NCBI GenBank assembly: GCA_016280955.1
Contig: JAEEHV010000076.1
Location: 1 to 62,415 of the forward strand
Direction: 5' to 3'
DNA length: 62,415 nt
DNA from: Candidatus Gastranaerophilales bacterium
Lineage (GTDB): Bacteria > Cyanobacteriota > Vampirovibrionia > Gastranaerophilales > Gastranaerophilaceae
Shown: one piece after another, positions 43,648-52,968 of the stretch
Layout: each line of letters opens with the position of its first letter
Numbering within the stretch: position 1 is the stretch's first letter
The notes under the pieces: generated by a model
The model's input: the letters and a program-made list of their open reading frames with translations, nothing else
What the model was told of the DNA's origin: nothing
Databases searched by the model: none
Translations under genes and position numbers: made by a program

Positions 43648-46600
43648 GTGTTTATAAATAGAATAAATGGAGTATCATCAAATTTTAACTTTAAAGGATA
43701 CCAACATACATACAATGATGTAGGAACCGAAGTTTTAAAATTTAATTATCCGTATAATTCAGAAGAAGAAGATTGTTTTATTGAAATATACAGGGTTATT
43801 AGGCAGGACAATTACAATTATAAAATAGTAGAACAACCGATAAAAACAATACCGTTAAAACCTGAAGGTGTTGAATTTGATATTCAAAAAGAAACTAATT
43901 TGGGCAAAAATGAGGATTTTGCTTACAAAGTTGTACGTAAAGACAAACAACAAAATGTCATCTGGGAAGGTGCTGACACCGGTGTAAAGATGGTAAAAAG
44001 AGGTGATGAATACGGATTTAGAATTCATCAGGATCCAATGAAAGTTCCTGACAAGAAAATTACCGTTAAAGACAGTACCGGCAAAGATAAAGAGCTGATA
44101 TATCAATATGAAAAACCATCAGATTTTGATGGAGAAAGTATTAGTGAGTATAAATATACACTTGTAAAACGCAACGGAACTTCACCCATGGTACAGGGGT
44201 TGGGATATCTTGTAATGCCGGATTCATACAAGCCGGGTACAAAATACAGAGGATTTTATGAGAACAACACAGGAGAAATATACACAGATCCTGAGTATCA
44301 GAAACAAATGGAAAAAGTCGACAAAACTTTCTCTAACATGTTCGGAGGAAGCATGGCTGGTTTGGAGGATTTGGTTCCGAGATTAAAATCTCAGGGTGTG
44401 AAACTTTTATTCACAACACCTATAGCTAACGGTGATGACAGATCTTCCCACGGATACTGGAATAAAAATAATATGCAAATAGCCCCGAATATGGGTAATA
44501 CAGAAAATTATGACAATTTGATGGAAAAAGAATTTTCACAAGGTGTTATCCATGTTTTTGACGCAACATTAACTTCTGAAGGGCTTGAAGGTATTCACTT
44601 TAACTATGCTTTAAGATGGGGTGAAAAATCTCAGCCGTACTACTGGTTCAGAATGACTGGACTTAAAGATTCAAGCTTGGGATTGGGTGTAATTCCAAAG
44701 AATTCCAAAAATGTAAGCCACAGGATTGTTAACTTTCCGTTTGATATTGAAAAACAATCGGACGGAACTTATAAATTAAAGCCATCCAACAGCTATAACT
44801 CAAAAGCAAAAACAATATGCCAGCTTTATGATAATTCACAGGTTTCAGAGAAACAAAAGCAGGAATTAGATAAGCAGATTAAAAAATATGACAATATAGT
44901 AAATGGCAAGAAACTCAGCATTAATACCCATGACGATACAATAATCAGTTATGCGTTTGAAATTAATCCGAAAGAATATCAGAAAAGAATTGAGATTATT
45001 AATGAACTGATAAAGAGCGGTAAAAAGATTGATTTATACAGTCATGACGGAACAATACTTGCTTGCCAGTTCTCTAACTTCAGAGCCGATAAAAAAACAG
45101 AGGGCGGATTTGTAGCATGGGATGCAAACACCGATATGGCTAAAATGAATTACGGCATATCTGCTTATGACGAAAAATTAAATCAGGCAATTGTTAACAG
45201 AGCACAAAGACAGTACGAACAGGATATGCGTATAAGAGGCGGTTTTGAAACCCGTGATTTGGCATATCAGGTCGGTACATATTGGGCTGATAAAACAAAA
45301 ACCGCTCATACTTTATATACAGCAAGAACAATTGGCAGACTTAAAACAGTCGAAGGAATAAATGATTTAATCAAAGAAGGAAAACTTCCGGAAGAAGCAT
45401 ATATTAAAAAAGATGTGTTACAAAATATTCTTGACGGAAATTATAACTTAGCACCGAAAGGTGTCCTTAGCAAGGATGATGCAACCGTTAAAGCATTAAT
45501 GAAGTTGCCTATGGATACACTTGAATTTGATGAAAATGTAGCAGGAGTTCTTTCTACATCTTACTTCTCAAATCGTGCAACATCAGAAGATACACTCGGA
45601 ATGTCAAGATTTGATTTGTTAAAAAGAGACAATCCGCATCTGGTAAAAGAGTATGCAAAAGTCTATAACAGAGTTAACGAAATGTTTACAAAAGACTTGA
45701 ACGAATTTGCTCAATCAGTTATTAAAAAAGTCGATGAAAGCTCTGATACAAAATTAATTGATACTGACGGAAATTATACGGAATACGGCGAATATGTAAT
45801 TGAACTTCTCGGACGTGACATTGCCAAGTATGCACTTTTGAAATCACTTGCAGGTGAAGCTTTTCAATCTAAAATTTTACCGGACGGAAAATTAACCTAT
45901 GATTATGAAGGTATCAGAAAAGCAACCTCTTTACAGGCATTAGGAATTAATGCAGGCGGACCGGAAGAAGAAGCTGAACTCTTACAAAAGAAAATGCTTA
46001 GCGGACTAAAATCATTAAATGAAAATGATATCATTGAAGTTGCAAAAGCTATAAGCAAAAGAATCGGCGGTACAGATACAGAGACCTTCAGAATCGCAGA
46101 AGCTATTATAAACTATGCAGGTCTGGGATTATCCTTCAGATTAGATGCATTAAAAGATGTAATGGATATAGATGCTGTATGGAATATGGAAGATGATTTT
46201 GATGACACCTGGAATAACCTGATAAAATTCTGGGCAGGCTGGGTACAGGCAGTAAAAGCCGTTAATCCGCACTCAACAGTTATTGCAGAGTTAACAAACG
46301 TTGGTGATATTATGAAAGCATCTAACGGCGGTCCTGATTCCTGCCCATATAATGGTTGGACAAATAAACTCGGTAATCTTTTCAATGGTGATCCGGATGC
46401 GCAGGCAAAATTCTTTAATGAAACAGGAATAACAACAGAAGCAGCATACTCTTACTTCTATACAGAATTATTGACTGCATTCTCCCGTGATTTTGAAGGT
46501 TGTAACAGAACCAGCAGTACACACGATGAATTTTTCAACAAAATTCAGTTATTAATGCAGACAAGAAGTGTTGATTATCTCAAAAATCTATACACATTCC

Positions 46601-48513
46601 TAGGAAACCACGATAAACCAAGATTGCTCCATGGGCTTGCTGTAGATATGCAATTGTTCCACGGTCAATATAACTACAATATCAAATGGGATGATGAAAA
46701 ACAAAAATACAATTTTGATACAAACAGAGATGCAAGATTAAGAACGGCGGCTATTCTTACCGGAGTACAAGACATAAAAGATATTCCGCTGGAAGCAAAA
46801 CTTAATATTGATGGTCGTGAATACTTCAGAACCGTTAGCAATAAGGCTGCTGCACAAACAAAATTACTTTCGGATTCTGTAAGAGAAGACCTGAAGGGTA
46901 TTGCTAGTGACGAAGAAATAAAATTAATTCTTGATGCTCTTATCGATCTTGCAAACGGTAATTTTATGGGTAACGAAGTTTCTTCTAAGTTTACCAAAAT
47001 AAACATTGCAGAACTTTCAAGTCTTGAAAATGCAATAAATGAAGTTGTAAGAACAGCAAAAGAAAATCACAGCCTTAACATTTCTCAGGCAGATATAGAT
47101 GCAATTATAAACAAAGCGAACAATCTTGATACAAACAATTATATTGTCCATGGAGATTTTGACTGGGGTGATATTCATGAACGAATCGGAGAAGAAAACA
47201 GAGGTTATTTACGTGAAATTCTCGGTACTGATGAACATGCAACAGAATACAGTCTTTATGCCGTACAAATTGCAAGAATGATAAAAGAAGCTGCAAAAGA
47301 CAGTCCGGATGCAGATAAAATAAATTATGCACTTAAAGATTTTGTGAAAAAATTCAATCGTGAAACCATCAGCAACAATATGGACAGTTTCAAGATGATG
47401 GAAGATGCTGCTACAACCAGAATTAAAGACGGATATGCAGCAAAAGACTTTAATACGGCATTGGCACTTGCTATTGCTCAGGCAGAATACAAATCGGGAA
47501 AACCGATACAAAACAAAAAAGAAATTATTGATACCGTATATAAATCAATCACAGAACCCGGCATGGTAAAAATGTCTATGATAATGACAGCTTTGGCAGC
47601 AGTTTGCGGTATTCCAACCGTATATTACGGTGATGAAGTCGGTATGAGCGGATATGAAGAAAAAACAAAGAACGTTTATCTGCAGGACAGAAATGTTTAT
47701 CCGCACTCTGAACTGGAAGACAAAGACTCAAAAATGGGTAAATTAAGAAATAAATATAAAAATGACATAATGTCTTCCTTAGAAGCAAAAAGAAATGAAG
47801 AAACCGTTGCTCTCAGAAATGGTACACCGTACATGCTTGAGATTCAGGCTGACGGAAAAACCAGAGATGAGGTTATGCAACGTTTAGGTCAAATCTGGGC
47901 AATATATGGTTCCAAAATTTATCCGGAAGGTTCAAAAGAACGCAAAGAACTTGAAAATGAAGAAAAACAACTATTACTTAATAAAGCAAAATTTGCATTT
48001 ATGATGCAAAATGCAGATGGCAATATGACTGTTTCCGTATTCAATTCAAACGGAATTTTCCACGATAACAGGGTTAACTATCTGAAAGAACACGGGCTTA
48101 ATACCGAAAAAGATATTGTTGATTTTGAAAAGAAAAATAACGTACAAATTAATCGTGATAATCCTTATATCCCGATACAAGAACGTTCCGAACTGGATGC
48201 GATTCTTCTTAGCGCAGGCATAGCGCTTCCTCTCGGAACCTGTTTCATGAATGCTAACGGCAAAGATAAGCTGGAATACATTGTAGAAAAAGTCGGTGAC
48301 AGACTTGGAATTGTCAGAAAAGATGGCAAAAAAATTGTTATGGACGGTTTGACAGCGAAAAACGGTGTTATGATTCTGAAAAGATTTATACCTTCTTTCA
48401 GAGGACATTCAAATGCAGGTTTCTGCAACAATAAATATTATTTCTGTTCAAATCCTTATAAAAAACAGGAATTAAAAGAAGAAGGCAAAAAATTATCAAT
48501 CATTTCAAGATAA
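43648..48513 (+). CDS. giant FKG-tagged GH13 (alpha-amylase family) protein
   Basis: 1621 aa, about three times a normal alpha-amylase. GTG start with AAGGAG 9 nt upstream. The N-terminus MFINRINGVSSNFNFKG carries the FKG tag (15-17). GH13 motifs: catalytic nucleophile in SFRLDALKD (D833), acid/base in VIAELTNVGD (E881), transition-state stabiliser in FLGNHDKPR (D989) and GIPTVYYGDEVGM (from 1321). Sizeable insertions separate the motifs. All three catalytic residues are present, so it is probably active on alpha-glucans. There is no Sec signal or membrane segment. It could act inside the cell on stored glycogen or be exported through the FKG tag. Monocistronic. Confidence 0.8.
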   Translation: MFINRINGVSSNFNFKGYQHTYNDVGTEVLKFNYPYNSEEEDCFIEIYRVIRQDNYNYKIVEQPIKTIPLKPEGVEFDIQKETNLGKNEDFAYKVVRKDKQQNVIWEGADTGVKMVKRGDEYGFRIHQDPMKVPDKKITVKDSTGKDKELIYQYEKPSDFDGESISEYKYTLVKRNGTSPMVQGLGYLVMPDSYKPGTKYRGFYENNTGEIYTDPEYQKQMEKVDKTFSNMFGGSMAGLEDLVPRLKSQGVKLLFTTPIANGDDRSSHGYWNKNNMQIAPNMGNTENYDNLMEKEFSQGVIHVFDATLTSEGLEGIHFNYALRWGEKSQPYYWFRMTGLKDSSLGLGVIPKNSKNVSHRIVNFPFDIEKQSDGTYKLKPSNSYNSKAKTICQLYDNSQVSEKQKQELDKQIKKYDNIVNGKKLSINTHDDTIISYAFEINPKEYQKRIEIINELIKSGKKIDLYSHDGTILACQFSNFRADKKTEGGFVAWDANTDMAKMNYGISAYDEKLNQAIVNRAQRQYEQDMRIRGGFETRDLAYQVGTYWADKTKTAHTLYTARTIGRLKTVEGINDLIKEGKLPEEAYIKKDVLQNILDGNYNLAPKGVLSKDDATVKALMKLPMDTLEFDENVAGVLSTSYFSNRATSEDTLGMSRFDLLKRDNPHLVKEYAKVYNRVNEMFTKDLNEFAQSVIKKVDESSDTKLIDTDGNYTEYGEYVIELLGRDIAKYALLKSLAGEAFQSKILPDGKLTYDYEGIRKATSLQALGINAGGPEEEAELLQKKMLSGLKSLNENDIIEVAKAISKRIGGTDTETFRIAEAIINYAGLGLSFRLDALKDVMDIDAVWNMEDDFDDTWNNLIKFWAGWVQAVKAVNPHSTVIAELTNVGDIMKASNGGPDSCPYNGWTNKLGNLFNGDPDAQAKFFNETGITTEAAYSYFYTELLTAFSRDFEGCNRTSSTHDEFFNKIQLLMQTRSVDYLKNLYTFLGNHDKPRLLHGLAVDMQLFHGQYNYNIKWDDEKQKYNFDTNRDARLRTAAILTGVQDIKDIPLEAKLNIDGREYFRTVSNKAAAQTKLLSDSVREDLKGIASDEEIKLILDALIDLANGNFMGNEVSSKFTKINIAELSSLENAINEVVRTAKENHSLNISQADIDAIINKANNLDTNNYIVHGDFDWGDIHERIGEENRGYLREILGTDEHATEYSLYAVQIARMIKEAAKDSPDADKINYALKDFVKKFNRETISNNMDSFKMMEDAATTRIKDGYAAKDFNTALALAIAQAEYKSGKPIQNKKEIIDTVYKSITEPGMVKMSMIMTALAAVCGIPTVYYGDEVGMSGYEEKTKNVYLQDRNVYPHSELEDKDSKMGKLRNKYKNDIMSSLEAKRNEETVALRNGTPYMLEIQADGKTRDEVMQRLGQIWAIYGSKIYPEGSKERKELENEEKQLLLNKAKFAFMMQNADGNMTVSVFNSNGIFHDNRVNYLKEHGLNTEKDIVDFEKKNNVQINRDNPYIPIQERSELDAILLSAGIALPLGTCFMNANGKDKLEYIVEKVGDRLGIVRKDGKKIVMDGLTAKNGVMILKRFIPSFRGHSNAGFCNNKYYFCSNPYKKQELKEEGKKLSIISR

Positions 48514-48532
48514 CTCTATTTCAATACTTTTC

Positions 48533-48561
48533 TTCAATCGCTTAAAACTTTATAGTATACT
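48533..48561 (+). promoter_or_regulatory. sigma-70 promoter of thiL, leaderless
   Basis: TTCAAT (48533-48538), 17-nt spacer, TATACT (48556-48561), then only 6 nt (TTAAGC) to the ATG at 48568. No Shine-Dalgarno sequence is present, so transcription should start at the ATG. Confidence 0.65.
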
Positions 48562-48567
48562 TTAAGC

Positions 48568-49461
48568 ATGAAGGAATTGGATTTTATAAAAGCTATTTCG
48601 CAGGAAATCGGAGATGAATTTATAGGAGATGACTGTGCTTATATAAAAGACCTGGGTATTGTTATAAGTCAGGATAGCCTTGTTGAAAATATTCACTTCA
48701 GACGGGATTGGTATTCCTCGTTTCAACTCGGATATAAGTCAGCAGCCGTTAATATAAGTGATATTTTGGCATCGGGGGCTATGCCTGCATATATGTCAAT
48801 TGCACTATCACTTACCAATGATATTGACGATAACTTTATAAAAGAATTCTATCGGGGAGCAAAATCCGTATCAAAAAATATTAAAATTACAGGTGGTGAT
48901 ATTACGGGTTCCAAACAAGGATTAATGATATCAATAACAGCCATAGGAAAGACAACGGGAAGAAATATCTCCTCAAGAAAAAATGCATTACCGGGTTATG
49001 CAATAATAACTAAAGGAATGCACGGTTCAAGTGCAGCAGGGCTTAATGAGCTTTTGACCGGAGGAAATAATAAGGCTCTTATTCTCTCTCATATATCACC
49101 GGTTTTGGAATTTGATTTTTCAAAAGAAATTTCTGAAAATGTTAAAGAAAAATATGCAATGATGGACAGTTCGGATGGTTTAGCTGATGCCTTATTTAAA
49201 ATTGCCGAAGCCGGCAATGTTACTGCCGAAATTGATTATAATTCGGTTCCGCATTTGGATTGCGTTACAAAAGAGCAGGTGTTATATGGCGGTGAGGACT
49301 ATAAACTTGTAGCCTGTGTTCCTGAAAATGCTCTCCAAAAAATTAACAACTATGTAAAAATCGGTAAAATTAAAGAATTTGACGGTTCAAGAGTCAGGAT
49401 AAATGATTTTGTTATAAATGATTATGACAGCATAAAATCATTTAATCATTTTTCTGGTTAG
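48568..49461 (+). CDS. thiL: thiamine-monophosphate kinase
   Basis: 297 aa, ThiL of the PurM/HypE fold. It phosphorylates thiamine monophosphate to the active cofactor. Motifs: GDDCAYIKDLGIVISQDSLVENIHFR (N-terminal Asp residues binding Mg), KSAAVNISDILASGAMPAYMSIALSL, GGDITGSKQGLMISITAIG, MMDSSDGLADALFKIAEAGNVTAEIDY and YGGEDYKLVACV. Followed by ispD 50 nt downstream. Predicted leaderless mRNA. Confidence 0.93.
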   Translation: MKELDFIKAISQEIGDEFIGDDCAYIKDLGIVISQDSLVENIHFRRDWYSSFQLGYKSAAVNISDILASGAMPAYMSIALSLTNDIDDNFIKEFYRGAKSVSKNIKITGGDITGSKQGLMISITAIGKTTGRNISSRKNALPGYAIITKGMHGSSAAGLNELLTGGNNKALILSHISPVLEFDFSKEISENVKEKYAMMDSSDGLADALFKIAEAGNVTAEIDYNSVPHLDCVTKEQVLYGGEDYKLVACVPENALQKINNYVKIGKIKEFDGSRVRINDFVINDYDSIKSFNHFSG

Positions 49462-49511
49462 CAGAATAAAATATTTTTACTGATACAATTTAATAAAAAG
49501 AGGTAAGAGAA

Positions 49512-50162
49512 TTGCAAGATTTTTCAATTATAATAACAGCCGGCGGTACATCTTCAAGATACGGAAAAACAAACAAGCTGCTTGAAAAAATTAATGGCAA
49601 AACGGTTATTGAGCATACAGTATCAAAATTTATCGGTTTTAAAAATGTCAGAGAAATAATAATTCCGGCAAATGCGTCAATTATTAGTGAATTGGAACAA
49701 ATATTTAATCAGCCGCAAATTAAAATAATTGAGGGCGGAGCGACTCGGCAGAAATCAGTCTATAAAGGATTACAGAAGGTAACTTGTGATTACGTTCTTA
49801 TACATGATGGTGCAAGACCGCTTATATCAACAGATATTATACAAAAATGTTTTCTTGAAACATCAGAAAAAAATGCAATATCCGTAATGACAAAAACTAC
49901 AGATACAATTAAAGAAGTTGACGAAAGCGGTAAAATAATCAGAACAATAGACCGTTCAAAGTTATATAATACACAAACACCTCAGGGCTTTAAAACATCA
50001 GTAATAAAAGAAGTGCATGAAAAATTAAAAACGGAAAATTATACGGATGATTGTTCCATGCTTGAAGAACTCGGAATTCCTGTCTTTATAGTTGAAGGTG
50101 AGTACACCAATATTAAAATTACAACAAAAAGTGATTTGGATTTTGCTAAAATCTATATTTAA
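49512..50162 (+). CDS. ispD: 2-C-methyl-D-erythritol 4-phosphate cytidylyltransferase
   Basis: 216 aa, IspD of the MEP isoprenoid pathway; makes CDP-methylerythritol. Gly-rich CTP site AGGTSSRYGKTNKLLEKINGKTVI, GGATRQKSVYKGL, HDGARPL, and the C-terminal YTDDCSMLEELG / IKITTKSDLDFA. The start is TTG with AGAGG 8 nt upstream; no other start fits because the Gly-rich loop begins at once. dxr, the preceding pathway step, is at 59784-60905. Confidence 0.93.
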   Translation: MQDFSIIITAGGTSSRYGKTNKLLEKINGKTVIEHTVSKFIGFKNVREIIIPANASIISELEQIFNQPQIKIIEGGATRQKSVYKGLQKVTCDYVLIHDGARPLISTDIIQKCFLETSEKNAISVMTKTTDTIKEVDESGKIIRTIDRSKLYNTQTPQGFKTSVIKEVHEKLKTENYTDDCSMLEELGIPVFIVEGEYTNIKITTKSDLDFAKIYI

Positions 50163-50312
50163 TCGCTTTTGCTAATCAGAAAGTTTAATTTTAAAAATTT
50201 TTAGCCGAAAAAGATTACTCTTTTTCTGTTATTTTGATATGAAAAATTTTTATCACAAGGTTTAATAGATAACTGCATTAATGCAATTTATATTGTCATT
50301 GAGGCGGCTTAT

Positions 50313-51197
50313 ATGCAAAACAAATTAAAGTATTTAATACCGGTTATAATAATTATATTTAGCAATGCAGCATTTGCTCTTACAAACAATGAATTGCTGA
50401 ATAACATTGAAAATGATATTTTTGGCTATGACTTTTCAAAAGACAGTACACAAAATCGTGTATCAAGAATTGAAAAAACAATCTACGGTAAAGCAAAAAG
50501 CGGAGATTTAAATAAGAGAATATCTACCCTCTCCGGAGATATTAGTGCCGATGTGATTGGCTTGGAGATAGAACCTGTACGGGATACATTTTTGGCAATG
50601 GAAGAAGCTGAGGAAGATAGCAGTGTTAACTATCCCGTAGTAAATGAAATAGAACAGAAACTTTTTAATAAGACATACAAAAACAGGGATTTCCATACCC
50701 GTATTGTAACTATTGAAAAAAAATTATTCGGAAAAATTTATGATGTTGATGATTATCCGACAAGATTAGACCGTATAAAAGCTAAAATAATGCCGGAAAC
50801 AGTTGCCAATAAGGAGAAATTTGAAAACGAATATCACGACTATGATTATGCGCAAAGTTTTAATCAACCCCGAAAAAATGCTTTTAACGGTTTTAGAATA
50901 CCGTTCGGTCAAAAAAACTATACACGGCATTATGCTAATTATGGTGATTATGACAACATCACTGATTCTGTTATGCCGGGGGATAATTTGAGTGATGACC
51001 TTTCCCAAATGGAATATGATATGTTTGGTACAGAATTTTCAAATGAAGATGCACAGACAAGACTCAAAAGATTAAACAGTGCTAATAAGGCAAAAAAATC
51101 AAAACCAAAATATGATTCTCAAAAATTCAGCCAGCACATGTCCACAGCAATGGAAATCGGTGCAATGATTTTAATGATACTGGCTATGGTCCTGTAA
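50313..51197 (+). CDS. secreted or membrane protein with repeated 'xxIExxxFG' units
   Basis: 294 aa. Sec signal peptide (LIPVIIIIFSNAAFA). Four related units follow: LLNNIENDIFGYDFSKDSTQNRVSRIEKTIYGKA, IEQKLFNKTYKNRDFHTRIVTIEKKLFGKIYD, a shorter DDYPTRLDRIKAKI, and LSQMEYDMFGTEFSNEDAQTRLKRLN. The pattern is 'I/L-E-x-x-h-FG-x(8-10)-R-h-x-x-I/L-E'. A hydrophobic end (IGAMILMILAMVL) may anchor the C-terminus. The middle (190-235) is rich in Tyr, Asp and Asn. Similar units occur, from memory, in other Melainabacteria proteins; function unknown. GAGGCGG precedes the ATG. Confidence 0.7.
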   Translation: MQNKLKYLIPVIIIIFSNAAFALTNNELLNNIENDIFGYDFSKDSTQNRVSRIEKTIYGKAKSGDLNKRISTLSGDISADVIGLEIEPVRDTFLAMEEAEEDSSVNYPVVNEIEQKLFNKTYKNRDFHTRIVTIEKKLFGKIYDVDDYPTRLDRIKAKIMPETVANKEKFENEYHDYDYAQSFNQPRKNAFNGFRIPFGQKNYTRHYANYGDYDNITDSVMPGDNLSDDLSQMEYDMFGTEFSNEDAQTRLKRLNSANKAKKSKPKYDSQKFSQHMSTAMEIGAMILMILAMVL

Positions 51198-51324
51198 TAA
51201 TTGTACTGTTTGCCGAAAAATCAGGTTCTTTCTTATCATTCTTGTTTGTTTGCTTTATTTTTTACACTCAATCGTTTTTCTGATATAATTTTTCATGTCG
51301 TGAAGCAGCAATAAGAGAGTAAAC

Positions 51325-52596
51325 ATGGAAAGATTTGTAGGACTTATCGGAATTGTAGTTATATTTTTGATAGCTTTTTTAATGTCCAATAATAAAAAAG
51401 CAATTAATTACCGAACAATAATTATCGGGTTTATACTACAGATATTTCTTGCATTGTTTATATTCAAATTTCCTATCGGTACAAAAATTTTCCTTGTTAT
51501 AGGCAGATTTATTGAAAAAATTCTTGATTTTGCTTTGGAAGGCGGTACTTTTGTATTCGGACCGTTATTGCAAAATGCCAAAATTTCAGAAATATTCGGA
51601 GATAATAATGCCAGCATATTTGCTTTGCAGCTTATTTGTTCAACTATATTTATGATGGTGCTTGTGAATATACTATATCACTACGGCATAATGCAAAGGG
51701 TAGTTACCGTTTTGGGAAAAGCAATGAATAAAATAATGAGAGTATCCGGTGCAGAAGCTCTCTCCAATGTTGCAAGTGCTTTTGTCGGAAATATCGTGGC
51801 TCAGATTATGATTAAGCCTTATCTGGAAAAGTTAACCCGTTCCGAATTACTTGCCTCTCTGTCGGGCAGCCTTGCATGTATATCAGGTTCGCTTATGCCG
51901 ATTTATATCGGTATGGGTATTCCTGCGCAATATATACTTGCATCTTCTGTTATGGCTGTTCCTGGTGCTTTGATACTTGCAAAAATTATTTATCCGGAAA
52001 CCGGTGAGCCTGAAACTCGTGATAATATAAAACTATCCCGCAAAAGAACATACACAAACGTGTTTGAGGCTATATCAAGCGGAGCCAGTGACGGAATCAA
52101 GGTTGCAATAAATATTGTTGCTATGCTTTTGGCTTTAGTTGCGCTGGTAGCATTCATTGACTGGACACTAAAAATAGGCGGCAGCTTTATTTATTCACAT
52201 ATTCCCGGTTGTACTCATTTTGGATTTTTAAATCATCTGTCTATGAGTTATATTTTAGGCAAAATATTTATGTGGTTTGCTCTTATTCTTGGTGTCCCGT
52301 TTAAAGATGCTTCCGTAGTAGGTTCACTTATGGGTACAAAAATCGTTTTAAATGAAATGGTTGCTTATGTAAATCTTACAAACATAGCTTCCACTTTAAC
52401 CCCGAAAAGCTTTATGATAGCATCATTTGCATTATGCAGTTTCGGCAACTTCGGTTCTATTGCAATGCAGATTGGCGGTATCGGCGAACTTGCACCTAAT
52501 CAGAGAAAAAATATTGCCAGATTGAGTTTAAGAGCATTAATTTGCGGAACTCTCAGTTGTTATCTTTCTGCTGCAATAGTCGGATTATTCATGTAA
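51325..52596 (+). CDS. nupC: NupC-type concentrative nucleoside transporter
   Basis: 423 aa, CNT family, about 9-10 membrane segments including re-entrant hairpins. Signature stretches: EALSNVASAFVGNIVAQIMIKPYLEKLTRSELLASLSGSLACISGSLMPIYIGMG and TNIASTLTPKSFMIASFALCSFGNFGSIAMQIGGIGELAPNQRKNIARLSLRAL. It imports nucleosides with Na+ or H+ across the inner membrane. The uridine-kinase-like gene could act on its cargo. Its last 12 nt overlap the convergent small gene. Ribosome site is weak (AGAGAG). Confidence 0.9.
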   Translation: MERFVGLIGIVVIFLIAFLMSNNKKAINYRTIIIGFILQIFLALFIFKFPIGTKIFLVIGRFIEKILDFALEGGTFVFGPLLQNAKISEIFGDNNASIFALQLICSTIFMMVLVNILYHYGIMQRVVTVLGKAMNKIMRVSGAEALSNVASAFVGNIVAQIMIKPYLEKLTRSELLASLSGSLACISGSLMPIYIGMGIPAQYILASSVMAVPGALILAKIIYPETGEPETRDNIKLSRKRTYTNVFEAISSGASDGIKVAINIVAMLLALVALVAFIDWTLKIGGSFIYSHIPGCTHFGFLNHLSMSYILGKIFMWFALILGVPFKDASVVGSLMGTKIVLNEMVAYVNLTNIASTLTPKSFMIASFALCSFGNFGSIAMQIGGIGELAPNQRKNIARLSLRALICGTLSCYLSAAIVGLFM

Positions 52597-52851
52597 TATT
52601 TCGTTCTCAATACTGAGATTAATATTAATGAGATTAGATAACTTATCGGACATAAGATTCAGCATATTTATATAATCATTTCGTTCGGAACTTAATTTTT
52701 TTATACCCTCACAATCCATTCCAAAATATTCACCACGAAATTCTCTGTCTTGGCAGGAAGATTTTGTCATTTTTACCAGTGTATTTAAATAATATAACTC
52801 ATCAAATGCTTTATCATGCACAAAGCAAACATTTTTACGACTGCCGTTCAT
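52585..52851 (-). CDS. small hypothetical protein
   Basis: 88 aa. GGAGGC at 8 nt before the ATG supports translation. N-terminus MNGSRKNVCFVHDKAFDEL with C9, and two more Cys further on (SSCQD, MDCEG). The C-terminal half is helical (LSSERNDYINMLNLMSDKLSNLI). No domain recognised. It overlaps the nupC end on the other strand by 12 nt. Confidence 0.55.
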   Translation of the reverse strand: MNGSRKNVCFVHDKAFDELYYLNTLVKMTKSSCQDREFRGEYFGMDCEGIKKLSSERNDYINMLNLMSDKLSNLININLSIENEILHE

Positions 52852-52968
52852 AATAATGCCTCCGTATTTTTAAAATTATCGTAAATTCAGCTATTCTATT
52901 TTAAGTATATAACGTAACGAAAAAAGTGTATTAATATATTTTCCAATATGCTAAAACAACATGCCAAA

